Source: Streptomyces griseus subsp. griseus (GTDB lineage Bacteria > Actinomycetota > Actinomycetes > Streptomycetales > Streptomycetaceae). From it: DNA of 64,000 bases. Position numbers and translations under genes: made by a program. Location of the stretch: the NCBI RefSeq assembly GCF_000720255.1, contig NZ_JOJE01000014.1, forward strand, positions 99,296-163,295. The letters are read 5' to 3'. Under the pieces are notes generated by a model. That model saw only the letters and a program-made list of their open reading frames with translations. It did no database searches and had not been told where the DNA came from. The stretch's first letter is position 1; every line of letters starts with the position of its first letter. Positions 8,901 through 17,403 of this stretch are shown piece after piece.

Positions 8901-9515
8901 GTGCGGACACGCGAGCCGGGTGAGGTCTTCGGACCCCGGACGACCCTCTTCGCCGACATGCTGAGCGTCGGCCTGGCCACGGCGGTGACTTGCCTGCCCC
9001 TCCTGACCGCACCGGCGGCGCTGTCCACCGCGTGCGCGGTGCTGCGGGGCGCGGGGGAGGGCCGACCGGCCACCGCCGGACGCTACTTCGCGCTGCTACG
9101 ACAGCGGCTGCGGGCCGGTGACCTGGTCGCCGGGGCCGTCGCCCTCGCGGGTGTGCTGCTGGGCGCGGCGGACCTCGCGCTGGCCGGAGCGGGGCTGCCG
9201 GGGGCATCGCTGTTCGCCGTGCCGGCCGCGTCGATCTGCGCGGGCGCCACGGTCGTGGGCCTGAGGGCAATCGCGCGCCCCGAGTCCCTCACCGACTGGC
9301 GGTCGGCGGTCCGCGCTGCCGCCCGGGACTCCGTACGGGACGCGGGCGGCAGCGCGCTGGTGCTGCTGGCGGTGATCACCGCCGCGCTGTGCGCCTGGAT
9401 GCTGCTGCCGCTCGCCTTCCTGGCGCCGGGGCCGCTGGCACTCGCGCTCACCGGGATCGACGTACGCCACGCCGCCGCCCGCACGGGAAGGGAGGACGTG
9501 CGGGAGACGGCGTGA
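8901..9515 (+). CDS. YesL/DUF624-like membrane protein
   Basis: About 204 residues with four to five hydrophobic segments (ADMLSVGLATAVTCLPLLTA; LVAGAVALAGVLLGAADLAL; GGSALVLLAVITAALCAWML). The pattern fits the YesL/DUF624 family, small membrane proteins encoded at the end of sugar ABC operons whose biochemical role is not established. AAGGGG (8887-8892) lies 8 nt before GTG 8901. An alternative GTG at 8892 would give a GTGA overlap but has no spacing to that site. It is the last gene of the operon and converges with the next gene. Confidence 0.7.
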   Translation: MRTREPGEVFGPRTTLFADMLSVGLATAVTCLPLLTAPAALSTACAVLRGAGEGRPATAGRYFALLRQRLRAGDLVAGAVALAGVLLGAADLALAGAGLPGASLFAVPAASICAGATVVGLRAIARPESLTDWRSAVRAAARDSVRDAGGSALVLLAVITAALCAWMLLPLAFLAPGPLALALTGIDVRHAAARTGREDVRETA

Positions 9516-9520
9516 GCCGG

Positions 9521-10093
9521 TCACCAGGTGTGGGCGACGTCCACCACGATGTGGTCGGTCAGCACCTGCACACGGAAGGGCAGCCGGGCGCGGACCCCCA
9601 GGCCGACCTGAGTGTCGCCCTCGAAGCTGACCCCGTACTTGGCGTCCCGGAAGGTGCGGTACCCGGTGAGGTTCACGCCCGGGAGGGGACGGCCGGACGC
9701 CCCGGGGTACGAGGCCTGCCCGGTCTCGGGGTCGTACGCCGGGGCGTGCACCCGCAGCTCGAGGATGGCGCCGCCACTGACCGGCACCTCGCGGCCCGAC
9801 CCGTCCAAGTAGAAGTGGTCGACGTACCCGACGGAGTACCCCAGCTCCCCGGCGCCCGCGCCGGGGATGTCGAAGACGAGCCGGTCGTAGCAGTCGTGGC
9901 GGCCGGTCCTGATGTTCTTCAGTGGCTTGGCGGTGGAAGCGGTGAACGACTTGTCGACGCTGCCCCAGCCGGTGGGGCAGGCGGTGGCCGCCGTGGTGGC
10001 GGCGACCGGAGTGGCTTCGGCCGGCACCGCCGCCACCGCGAGTGTCGCGGTCATGAGAGCGGCGGCGGCCCATGCGGTTCTGGTACGGATCAC
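9521..10093 (-). CDS. secreted AMIN-like domain protein
   Basis: The 190-residue product has a clear signal peptide (AAAALMTATLAVAAVPAEA) and a compact domain beginning CPTGWGSVDKSF. The DCYDRLVFDIPGAG, PAYDPETGQASYPG and GYRTFRDAKYGVSFEGDTQ segments are the conserved blocks of the Streptomyces AMIN-like family. The role is unknown; such domains are thought to bind cell-wall or surface polymers. The GTG start has GGGGGG about 6 nt upstream. Its 3' end meets that of the DUF624 gene with a 5-nt gap. Confidence 0.75.
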   Translation of the reverse strand: MIRTRTAWAAAALMTATLAVAAVPAEATPVAATTAATACPTGWGSVDKSFTASTAKPLKNIRTGRHDCYDRLVFDIPGAGAGELGYSVGYVDHFYLDGSGREVPVSGGAILELRVHAPAYDPETGQASYPGASGRPLPGVNLTGYRTFRDAKYGVSFEGDTQVGLGVRARLPFRVQVLTDHIVVDVAHTW

Positions 10094-10482
10094 GATGTCC
10101 CCCCGGGGTGTGCGGGTGTGTTGTCAGATGGGACACTCCGGACGCCCCAATGGTTGCACCGTTTCCGGCATCCCTCCGACGGGTGGTGTGCCGTCACTCT
10201 CCGGTGGACAGCCGTCTCTGCGGGTGCCCACCGACCGCTAGGGTGTCGCAGGCGGGACGGGGACGACAACGAAGAGGCGGGGCGGCCTGTAGACGGTCGT
10301 GGGGACGGGGGAGCCCTGAGCGGCGGAACCAGGAGTGCGTCGGGAAACAGCAGGGGGCGGCGGGGTGTACCTCCGCTGTGTCCCGACCTCAACTCGCCCA
10401 GGACGCCCGGACGTCGCCGGACCGGCTGGCTGACGAGGCGCCTCGCTCCGCTGTGCGGGAGGTGGCTCGTCCGGTAGGGCGG

Positions 10483-10645
10483 CCGGTGATTCGAGTCGGA
10501 GATTCGTCGGCAGTAGGCGGCGCCTTTGTCGAGGACCTCGTCGGCGGTCTTCGTCCAGACGAATGGCGCGGGTGCTCGTTCCAGTCGGCGAGCCAGGCGC
10601 GGGTGTCGCGTTCGAGGGCCTGGACGAAGCGGTGGACACCTCGCT
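10483..10645 (-). pseudogene. IS630-family transposase C-terminal remnant
   Basis: In one frame the minus strand reads RGVHRFVQALERDTRAWLA followed by DWNEHP; after a one-base deletion near 10570 it continues in another frame as APFVWTKTADEVLDKGAA then YCRRISDSNH. Together these are the last 50 or so residues of IS630-type DDE transposases. The rest of the element is absent. Confidence 0.85.
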
Positions 10646-10865
10646 CCGGACGGCCTGTCCGACGAGTCGTCGTGCGGTGACGCACCCAGCCCTCCAGCAC
10701 GACCCGTCGGGCATCGGTCACCGCAAGGGCGGAATCTTCGGACCCGGACGACTCATACCGAACCCACGGCGAATCCCCGACTCAGGTCGCCAGGCGGACC
10801 CGAGGCCCGACCGGCACCGGGCAGCGGAGGATATGCGCATGAGCAGGCTGAGCTGCGAGGTCGGG

Positions 10866-10871
10866 TACTGT
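10866..10871 (+). promoter_or_regulatory. -10 element of a leaderless lacI-type gene
   Basis: TACTGT ends 7 nt before the GTG start at 10879, and no ribosome binding site is present. The similar string GAGGTACTGTCAACG lies upstream of the neighbouring levansucrase (12001-12015). Confidence 0.45.
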
Positions 10872-10878
10872 AACGGCC

Positions 10879-11892
10879 GTGGGAGAGCGGGCGACCATCG
10901 GCGATGTCGCGGTCCGAGCCGGGGTGGGCGTCGGCACGGTTTCGCGCGTCCTGAACGACAGCCGGAATGTCAGCGAGGACACCCGCGAGCGGGTGCTGCG
11001 GGTGATCCGGGATCTGGACTACCGCCCCAACCGGCGGGCTCGCGCCCTGTCCACGGGACGCACCCAGAGCATCGCCGTCATCGCTCCCTTCGCCACCGAG
11101 CCGTCGGTCGTCGAGCGGCTGCGCGGCATCTCACACGTGCTGCACGGCAGCGACCACGACCTCACTCTGCTCGACGTGGCCACACCGGATCAGCGTGATC
11201 AGCAGTATCGGGCGGTGGCGGCCGGGGACCGCTTCGACGGGCTGCTGGCCATCTCGCTCTCTCCGACCGACGACGACGCGAAGCAGCTGGCACGGGCCGG
11301 TCTGCCCACGGTGCTGCTGGACTGTGAACACCCGGACCTGCCACGTGTGGTGATCGACGACGTGCGCGGCGGCATGCTGGCGACGCGTCATCTGCTGCAA
11401 CTCGGCCATCGTCGGATCGCGTTCATGGGCGAGGTCGCCGACGATCGTTTCCGTTTCAGCGCGAGCGCCCGTCGGCGCGAGGGCTGCGAACTGGCGCTGC
11501 AGGCGCACGGCCTTGCGCTGGAGGAGCCGTACGTCCGGGTCGGACCCCACGGCCGCGCGGTGGCGCACCGCCTCACCGACGAGTTGCTGGCCCTTCCGGA
11601 GCCCCCGAGCGCGATCGTCACCGCGTCCGACACCCAGGCGCTGGGGGTGATCGAAGCGGCGAGTTCGGCGGGCTTGAGGATCCCTCAGGAACTGTCCGTC
11701 GTCGGCTTCGACGACCTCGACGTGGCGGCCTACGTCGGGCTGACCACGGTACGCCAGCCCCTGCGCACCAGCGGTGGGATCGCCGCGCGCCTGCTGCTGG
11801 AACGCATCGGCCGGCCCCTTGGGGACCCCCTCGAGCAGATGCTGGAACTGGAGCTCGTGCCTCGGCGTACGACAGCCGCCGCGGGAGCCTGA
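10879..11892 (+). CDS. LacI-family transcriptional regulator
   Basis: The 337-residue protein has the LacI helix-turn-helix at its N-terminus (TIGDVAVRAGVGVGTVSRVL) with the hinge YRPNRRARAL, and a periplasmic-binding-protein-like effector domain (GLLAISLS, GHRRIAFMGE, SVVGFDDLDVAAY). The domain order and length are standard. It should repress carbohydrate genes until a sugar binds. The closest target is the levansucrase gene 178 nt downstream on the same strand; the operator at 2885 is another candidate. The transcript appears leaderless. Confidence 0.9.
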   Translation: MGERATIGDVAVRAGVGVGTVSRVLNDSRNVSEDTRERVLRVIRDLDYRPNRRARALSTGRTQSIAVIAPFATEPSVVERLRGISHVLHGSDHDLTLLDVATPDQRDQQYRAVAAGDRFDGLLAISLSPTDDDAKQLARAGLPTVLLDCEHPDLPRVVIDDVRGGMLATRHLLQLGHRRIAFMGEVADDRFRFSASARRREGCELALQAHGLALEEPYVRVGPHGRAVAHRLTDELLALPEPPSAIVTASDTQALGVIEAASSAGLRIPQELSVVGFDDLDVAAYVGLTTVRQPLRTSGGIAARLLLERIGRPLGDPLEQMLELELVPRRTTAAAGA

Positions 11893-12069
11893 TCCGCGGT
11901 ACGCCGACGGATCAGTTTCCACGATCTTCCACAGCGCAACTCCAACCGCTGCTCATATCTGAAACTCCGCCTCACAAGTGCGCTGTTTCGCAGGGGCATT
12001 GAGGTACTGTCAACGATGGAACCGGATCCACAGCTTCCATTCGTTCCCTCTTCCCCCCAAGGGTGACGT

Positions 12070-13404
12070 ATGTACAGAGCACGACGAGTGCTGCTCCGGC
12101 TGACGACGGGTCTGGCAGCCCTCGCGACGCTGAGCGGCATCGCTACTCCCGCTTCCGCCTCCCCCCACGAACCGTCCCGGACCGGGACACGGCAGTACAG
12201 CGCCGACGACGACTACACAGCCGTGTGGTCCCGCGCGGACGCCCTGAAACTCCGGCAGGACAGGACCAACACCGCCCCTCGCGTGTCGCCCGACTTCCCG
12301 GTGATGACCGACAAGGTGTGGGTGTGGGACACCTGGCCGCTCACCAAGCTCACCACCCAGACCGCCACCTACAAGGGCTGGCACGTCATCTTCTCGCTGA
12401 CGGCTCCACGCTCGGTGCCGTTCGGTGACCGGCACTGGTACGCGAAGATCGGCTACTTCTACTCGCGTGACGCCAAGAGCTGGAAGTACGGCGGCGACCT
12501 GTTCCAGCCGGGCACCTCGTTCGGGTCACGTGAGTGGGCCGGCTCGGCGGCGCTCATCGGCGACAAGGTGTACTCCTTCTACACCGCCTCCGGGCGCGAC
12601 GACGGCGGGGTCGACCCCAACGACGCCCTGCAGCGTCTGGCGCAGGCGACCGGCAAGATCCACGCGGACAAGAACCGCGTGTGGTTCACCGGCTTCCAGG
12701 ACCACCGCATCATCGCCCAGGCCGACGGCAAGCTGTACCAGACCCTCGAACAGTCGCAGCAAGGCCCGATCATCTACGCCTTCCGTGACCCGTTCGTCTT
12801 CCGCGACCCGCGGGACCGCAAGGTCCACCTGCTGTTCGAGGGCAACACGGGCGGTGCCGCGGGCACGTACCAGTGCACCAAGCGAGACATAGGTGATGTC
12901 CCGGCCGGCCACGAGGTGCCGGAGGACGCGAAGTACTACACGGGCAACATCGGGCTGGCCACGGCCGACGGCGACAGCATGGAGAACTGGAAGCTCCAGC
13001 CCCCGTTGCTCTCGGCCAACTGCGTGAACCAGCAGACCGAACGGCCGCACCTGGTCATCCGCGGCGGCAAGTACTACCTGTTCACGATCAGCCACAAGTT
13101 CACGTTCGCGCCGGGGCTGAGCGGCTGGGACGGCCTCTACGGGTTCGTCGGCGCGGGGCTGCGCAGCGACTACCGGCCGCTCAACGGCAGCGCGCTGGTC
13201 CTGGGCAACCCCGAGGACGCCCCGACACAGCAGTACTCGCACTACGTGATGCCCAACGGGCTGGTGGAGAGCTTCATCGACACGGTCCCGACCGCCGACG
13301 GCGGGACCCGCTTCGGCGGCACCCTCGCACGCACGCTCGCGCTGTCTCTGAAGGACGACCGGACGAAGCTGGTCGGCCAGTTGGGCTACGGCTTCATACC
13401 GTAA
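12070..13404 (+). CDS. secreted GH68 levansucrase
   Basis: The 444-residue protein has a signal peptide ending near ASA (residue 30) and the GH68 five-bladed propeller. The catalytic triad is visible: nucleophile Asp87 in VWDTWP, the transition-state stabiliser in FRDPFVF (Asp240), and acid/base Glu324 in QTERPHLV. Family members split sucrose and transfer fructose to build levan or fructo-oligosaccharides outside the cell. AAGGGTGA precedes the ATG. A strong hairpin follows the stop. The adjacent LacI gene is the likely regulator. Confidence 0.92.
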   Translation: MYRARRVLLRLTTGLAALATLSGIATPASASPHEPSRTGTRQYSADDDYTAVWSRADALKLRQDRTNTAPRVSPDFPVMTDKVWVWDTWPLTKLTTQTATYKGWHVIFSLTAPRSVPFGDRHWYAKIGYFYSRDAKSWKYGGDLFQPGTSFGSREWAGSAALIGDKVYSFYTASGRDDGGVDPNDALQRLAQATGKIHADKNRVWFTGFQDHRIIAQADGKLYQTLEQSQQGPIIYAFRDPFVFRDPRDRKVHLLFEGNTGGAAGTYQCTKRDIGDVPAGHEVPEDAKYYTGNIGLATADGDSMENWKLQPPLLSANCVNQQTERPHLVIRGGKYYLFTISHKFTFAPGLSGWDGLYGFVGAGLRSDYRPLNGSALVLGNPEDAPTQQYSHYVMPNGLVESFIDTVPTADGGTRFGGTLARTLALSLKDDRTKLVGQLGYGFIP

Positions 13405-13425
13405 TCCCGTCTGAGCGTCGGGGGA

Positions 13426-13456
13426 GGGGGGCGGCTAGTGCGATCAGCCGCCCCCC
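13426..13456 (+). terminator. hairpin terminator after the levansucrase gene
   Basis: GGGGGGCGGCT (13426-13436) and AGCCGCCCCCC (13446-13456) form an 11-bp perfect stem with a 9-nt loop, about 22 nt after the stop codon. No U-tract follows, as is common in Streptomyces. Confidence 0.75.
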
Positions 13457-13615
13457 TGTCCGTCGTGGCACTGCTCGCCTGCGGGTGAGGGGGAGCAGCC
13501 ATACGCTCTGAATGGCCCGAACTGTGGCGAGGGCGACGGACAACGCGAGAAATCACCACTTCTTGGCTTCACGGGGGTTACGGACCATCCGCGGGTCGGG
13601 CACAAAGGGCACTAC

Positions 13616-13648
13616 GGACCGGCGCCCGCCCCACTCGGGCGCCGGTCC
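13616..13648 (-). terminator. hairpin terminator after the GH15 gene
   Basis: GGACCGGCGCCCG (13616-13628) pairs with CGGGCGCCGGTCC (13636-13648), a 13-bp perfect stem with a 7-nt loop, 24 nt beyond the GH15 stop. It also separates that gene from the converging levansucrase. Confidence 0.75.
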
Positions 13649-13671
13649 CCCCGCAGTCGTCCGAGGCACCT

Positions 13672-15489
13672 TCAGCCCAGTGCCCGGTCCAGGTTGAACG
13701 CGGCACTGATGAGGGCCAGATGGGTGAAGGCCTGGGGGAAATTGCCCTGTTGCTCACCACGGTGGCTGATCTCCTCGGCGTACAGGCCGAGATGGTTGGC
13801 GTAGGTGAGCATCTTCTCGAAGGCCAGGCGCGCCTCGTCCACCCGGCCCGCGTGCACGAGCGCCTCGACGAACCAGAACGAGCAGATGGAGAACGTGCCC
13901 TCGTCGCCGCGCAACCCGTCCGGACTCGCCGCCGGGTCGTAGCGGTACACCAGCGAGTCGGACACCAATTCCTCGGTGAGCGCGTCCAGCGTGGACAGCC
14001 ACTTGGGATCAGTGGGCGCGATGAACTTGCTCAGCGGCATCATGAGCAGGGCCGCGTCGAGCACATCGCCGTCCTCGTGCTGCACGAAGGCCCCGCGCCG
14101 CTCGGACCAGCCCCGGGTCATGATCCGCCGGTAGATCGTGTCCCGGCACTCCCGCCAGCGCACCAGGTCGGCGGGCAGGCCGCGCCGGTTCGCCATCCGG
14201 ATGGCCCGCTCGATGGCCACCCAGCACATCAGGCGCGAGTACAGGAAGTTCTTGCGGCCACCCCGCGTCTCCCAGATGCCCTCGTCGGGCTGGTCCCAGT
14301 GCGCGCACACCCAGTCGACCAACGCGCACACGTCGTCCCACTGGCCGCTGGAGATGGGCTGCGCCCACTTGTCGTAGAGGTAGATGGAGTCGATGAGCGC
14401 GCCGTAGATGTCGAGCTGGAGCTGATCGGCGGCCGCGTTGCCGACCCGTACCGGCGCGGACCCGACGTGCCCCTCCAGATGGGCAAGTTCGCGCTCGGGC
14501 AGATCGGCGCGGCCGTCGATGCCGTACATGATCTGCAGCGGTCCGGAGGCCTTGCCGTCACCCGGACTGATGTGCCGGGTCACGAACCGCATGAACGCCT
14601 CGGCCTCGCCGCTGAACCCCAGCCGCAGCAGCGCGTAGACACAGAACGCGGCGTCGCGCACCCACAGGTACCGGTAGTCCCAGTTGCGGTCGCCGCCGAA
14701 CGTCTCGGGCAGACTCGTCGTGGGCGCCGCCACGATCGCGCCCGTGGGCGCGTAGGTGAGCAGCTTCAGCGTGAGCGCCGAGCGGTGCACCATCTCCCGC
14801 CAGCGGCCACGGTACTTGGACGCGGACAGCCAGTGCCGCCAGTACGCCACCGTCGCGGAGAACTGCTCGTCCGCCTCCGTCCGCGCGCATCGGCGCGGCG
14901 ACACCTCACCGCCGACCTGGTCCAGCGCGAACACCGTCGACTCGCCCTCGGCCAGCTTGAACTCCGCCCGCACGTCCGGCCCTTCGGCCTCCAGCGGAAC
15001 GGTCGCGGTGAGAGCCAGCGACAGTTCGCCGGAGTCGAAGACCGCCACGTCACCGACGAAGCGCAGGGTGTGCTCCCGGGCGCCGTAGTCGAACCGCGGC
15101 GCCACCCGTGCCCGGAACGGCAGCGAACCGCGCACGCACACCAAGCGCCGGATCAGCCGATGCCGCTCGGCCTCCGCCGCACCGCCGCCGGCCGGCATGA
15201 AGTCCTGCACCTCGCCGACCCCGTCATCGGTGAAGAAGCGGGTGATCAGGACGTTGGTGTCGGGGAAGTAGAACTGCTTCGTCCGCGCCGGCCCGACCGC
15301 CGTCAGCTCGAAGGACCCGCCGCGCTCCGCGTCCAGGATCGAACCGAAGACGCTGGGGGCGTCGAAGGACGGGCAGCAGTACCAGTCGATCGTGCCGTCG
15401 GTGCCCACCAGGGCCACACTGCGAAGATCACCGATCAGCCCGTGCTCGGAGATCGGCAGATAGCGACCGCCCCCCGACCTCTCCGTCAT
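13672..15489 (-). CDS. glycoside hydrolase family 15 protein
   Basis: At 605 residues it has the usual two-part layout: an N-terminal beta-sandwich beginning PISEHGLIGDLRSVALVG and DGTIDWYCCPSFDAPSVF, then an (alpha/alpha)6 barrel with RNWDYRYLWVRDAAFCVYAL near residue 265. The family includes glucoamylases and, in mycobacteria, a trehalase. Which substrate this protein uses cannot be decided from sequence. There is no signal peptide, so it acts in the cytoplasm, pointing to trehalose or glycogen-derived sugars. GGGAGG precedes the ATG by about 5 nt. Confidence 0.88.
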   Translation of the reverse strand: MTERSGGGRYLPISEHGLIGDLRSVALVGTDGTIDWYCCPSFDAPSVFGSILDAERGGSFELTAVGPARTKQFYFPDTNVLITRFFTDDGVGEVQDFMPAGGGAAEAERHRLIRRLVCVRGSLPFRARVAPRFDYGAREHTLRFVGDVAVFDSGELSLALTATVPLEAEGPDVRAEFKLAEGESTVFALDQVGGEVSPRRCARTEADEQFSATVAYWRHWLSASKYRGRWREMVHRSALTLKLLTYAPTGAIVAAPTTSLPETFGGDRNWDYRYLWVRDAAFCVYALLRLGFSGEAEAFMRFVTRHISPGDGKASGPLQIMYGIDGRADLPERELAHLEGHVGSAPVRVGNAAADQLQLDIYGALIDSIYLYDKWAQPISSGQWDDVCALVDWVCAHWDQPDEGIWETRGGRKNFLYSRLMCWVAIERAIRMANRRGLPADLVRWRECRDTIYRRIMTRGWSERRGAFVQHEDGDVLDAALLMMPLSKFIAPTDPKWLSTLDALTEELVSDSLVYRYDPAASPDGLRGDEGTFSICSFWFVEALVHAGRVDEARLAFEKMLTYANHLGLYAEEISHRGEQQGNFPQAFTHLALISAAFNLDRALG

Positions 15490-15574
15490 GGCAGCCTCCC
15501 TGGGGTCGGCCCGCGCAGCGCAATTTCCAGCTTAGGTGGAATCGACCAGGTGGGCCCGGGCGAGGAGCGTGATG

Positions 15575-16354
15575 TCAGACGGTCACGACCCGCACGCCCG
15601 CCTCCTCGAACGCCCGCACCGTCTCCGTCCCGGCCGCCGAGTCCGTGACCAGCGTGTCCACCGACTCCGTCGCGCAGATCCGGGCGAACGCCCGCCGGCC
15701 CAGCTTGCTGGAGTCCGCGGCGACGACGACCCGCTCGGCGCGCTCGCACAGCAGCCGGTTGATCGCGGCCTCCTCCTCGTCGTGCGCGGCGGCGCCGTGC
15801 GTGACGTCGAGGGAGACCACCCCGAGCACCGCCACGTCGAGTGTGATCTGCCCCAGCACACCGTCCGCGAGTGGCCCGACCAGCTCGTACGACTGCGCCC
15901 GCGCCACCCCGCCGGTCACCACGATCTTGAACTGGGGCCGCACGGCCAGCTCGTTGGCGATGTTGAGCGCGTTGGTGACGACCGTCAGCGCGGGCGAACC
16001 GGAGGTCAGATCACCGCGCACGGCCAGGGCCCGCGCCACCTCGGTCGTGGTCGTCCCGCCGGTCAGCCCGACCGCCTCGCCGGGCGCGATCAGATCCGCC
16101 ACCGCCTTGGCGATGCGCTGCTTCTCGGAGGCGCGGCGGGCCGTCTTGTACCGCAGCGGCAGCTCGTACGACACCCCGTGCACGACCGCGCCACCCCGTG
16201 TGCGCACCAGCATCTGCTGCTCGGCGAGCTGGTCGAAGTCACGCCGGATCGTCGCGGCCGATACCGACAGCTCGGCCGCCGCCTCCTCGACGTCCAGCCG
16301 GCCGCGCTCGACGAGCACCTCCAGCAGCGCCTTCCACCGGGCGTCGCGCGACAT
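15575..16354 (-). CDS. DeoR/GlpR-family regulator (AgaR-like)
   Basis: The 259-residue protein has the DeoR helix-turn-helix (GRLDVEEAAAELSVSAATIR then RDFDQL) and a sugar-phosphate-sensing domain of the isomerase fold (GLTGGTTTTEVARAL, TVVTNALNIANEL, VVAADSSKLGRRAF). GGAGGG lies 6 nt upstream of ATG 16354, which is preferred over GTG 16360. It is divergent from the SIS/aldolase genes and should repress them until a phosphorylated sugar accumulates. Confidence 0.88.
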   Translation of the reverse strand: MSRDARWKALLEVLVERGRLDVEEAAAELSVSAATIRRDFDQLAEQQMLVRTRGGAVVHGVSYELPLRYKTARRASEKQRIAKAVADLIAPGEAVGLTGGTTTTEVARALAVRGDLTSGSPALTVVTNALNIANELAVRPQFKIVVTGGVARAQSYELVGPLADGVLGQITLDVAVLGVVSLDVTHGAAAHDEEEAAINRLLCERAERVVVAADSSKLGRRAFARICATESVDTLVTDSAAGTETVRAFEEAGVRVVTV

Positions 16355-16407
16355 CCGCACCCTCCGTTCACCGACCTCCCGGCGACCCTAGCGCACACTT
16401 TCCCTCT

Positions 16408-16445
16408 TCGAATGCTTGATCGTGCTCGAAAGTGCGTTGTATCTT
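16408..16445 (+). promoter_or_regulatory. promoter and operator of the SIS/aldolase operon
   Basis: TTGATC (16416-16421) and TATCTT (16440-16445) have an 18-nt spacer. TTCGA and TCGAA half-sites (around 16408 and 16426) flank and enter the promoter, suitable for the divergent DeoR-type repressor. Confidence 0.45.
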
Positions 16446-16475
16446 GCAGGAAAAATCAAGCGGGAGGGTGTCGGC

Positions 16476-17369
16476 ATGAGCCATGTCGAGGACGAGCTGA
16501 ACAGCCAGCCCGAGTGCTGGGCGCGCGCCGCCACACAGGCGAAGGAGTGCGGCGGCCTGCTGCCGGTGCCGGGGGAGCGTGTCGCGGTGGTCGGCTGCGG
16601 CACCTCGTACTTCATGGCGCAGGCCGTGGCCGCGCTGCGCGAGGGGGCGGGCCAAGGGGAGACGGACGCCTTCGCCGCCTCGGAGTTCCCCCACGGCCGG
16701 ACCTACGACCGGGTCGTCGCCCTCACCCGCTCCGGCACCACCACCGAGGTCATCGACCTGCTGGAGCGCCTGAAGGGCCGCAGCCGCACGACCGCCCTCA
16801 CCGCCGACCCGCACACCCCCGTGATGACGGCCGCCGACGACGTGGTCGTCCTCGACTACGCGGACGAACGCTCCGTCGTCCAGACCAGGTTCGCCACCAC
16901 GGCGCTCACCCTGCTCCGCGCCCGCCTGGGGCTGCACTCCGAAGCCGTCGTCGCCGACGCCCGCACCGCACTGGACGCGGAACTGCCCCAAGGGCTGGTG
17001 GAGTGCGCCCAGTTCACCTTCCTCGGACGCGGCTGGACCGTGGGCCTCGCCCACGAGGCCGCGCTGAAGACCCGCGAGGCGTCGCAGTCCTGGGCCGAGT
17101 CCTACCCGGCGATGGAGTACCGGCACGGCCCCATCAGTGTCACCACCACCAAAACGGCCACCTGGATGTTCGGCACGGCGCCGGAAGGGCTGGCCCGACA
17201 GGTCGGCGAGACGGGCGCGTTGTGGATCGAGGGCGGCCTCGACCCGCTCGCCGAACTGGTCCGCGCCCAGCGGCTCGCCGTGGCCGTCGCCGAGTCCCGC
17301 GGTCTGGACCCCGACCGGCCGCGCCACCTCACCCGCTCGGTGATCCTCACCCCCTCACCGGCTCGCTGA
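16476..17369 (+). CDS. SIS-domain sugar isomerase/deaminase (AgaS-like)
   Basis: The 297-residue protein has two SIS sugar-phosphate-binding domains: VAVVGCGTSYFMAQAVAAL and RVVALTRSGTTTEVIDLL in the first, FLGRGWTVGLAHEAALKTRE and YPAMEYRHGPISV in the second. The GP.S and SGTT loops bind phosphate. AgaS-type enzymes convert galactosamine-6-phosphate to tagatose-6-phosphate, which fits the aldolase that follows. GGGAGGG at 16462-16468 selects ATG 16476 over the longer frame from 16416. It lies 34 nt before the aldolase gene. Confidence 0.85.
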   Translation: MSHVEDELNSQPECWARAATQAKECGGLLPVPGERVAVVGCGTSYFMAQAVAALREGAGQGETDAFAASEFPHGRTYDRVVALTRSGTTTEVIDLLERLKGRSRTTALTADPHTPVMTAADDVVVLDYADERSVVQTRFATTALTLLRARLGLHSEAVVADARTALDAELPQGLVECAQFTFLGRGWTVGLAHEAALKTREASQSWAESYPAMEYRHGPISVTTTKTATWMFGTAPEGLARQVGETGALWIEGGLDPLAELVRAQRLAVAVAESRGLDPDRPRHLTRSVILTPSPAR

Positions 17370-17403
17370 TCCTCGCCCCCCTGACCCCGAGGAAGGACCG
17401 GCC

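Larger units (their letters stand above)
10094..10878. other. 785-bp interval with an IS relic
   Basis: No intact gene is visible. The interval contains the IS630 remnant listed separately and ends in the LacI promoter. The section 10150-10480 shows nothing I can assign. Confidence 0.6.
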
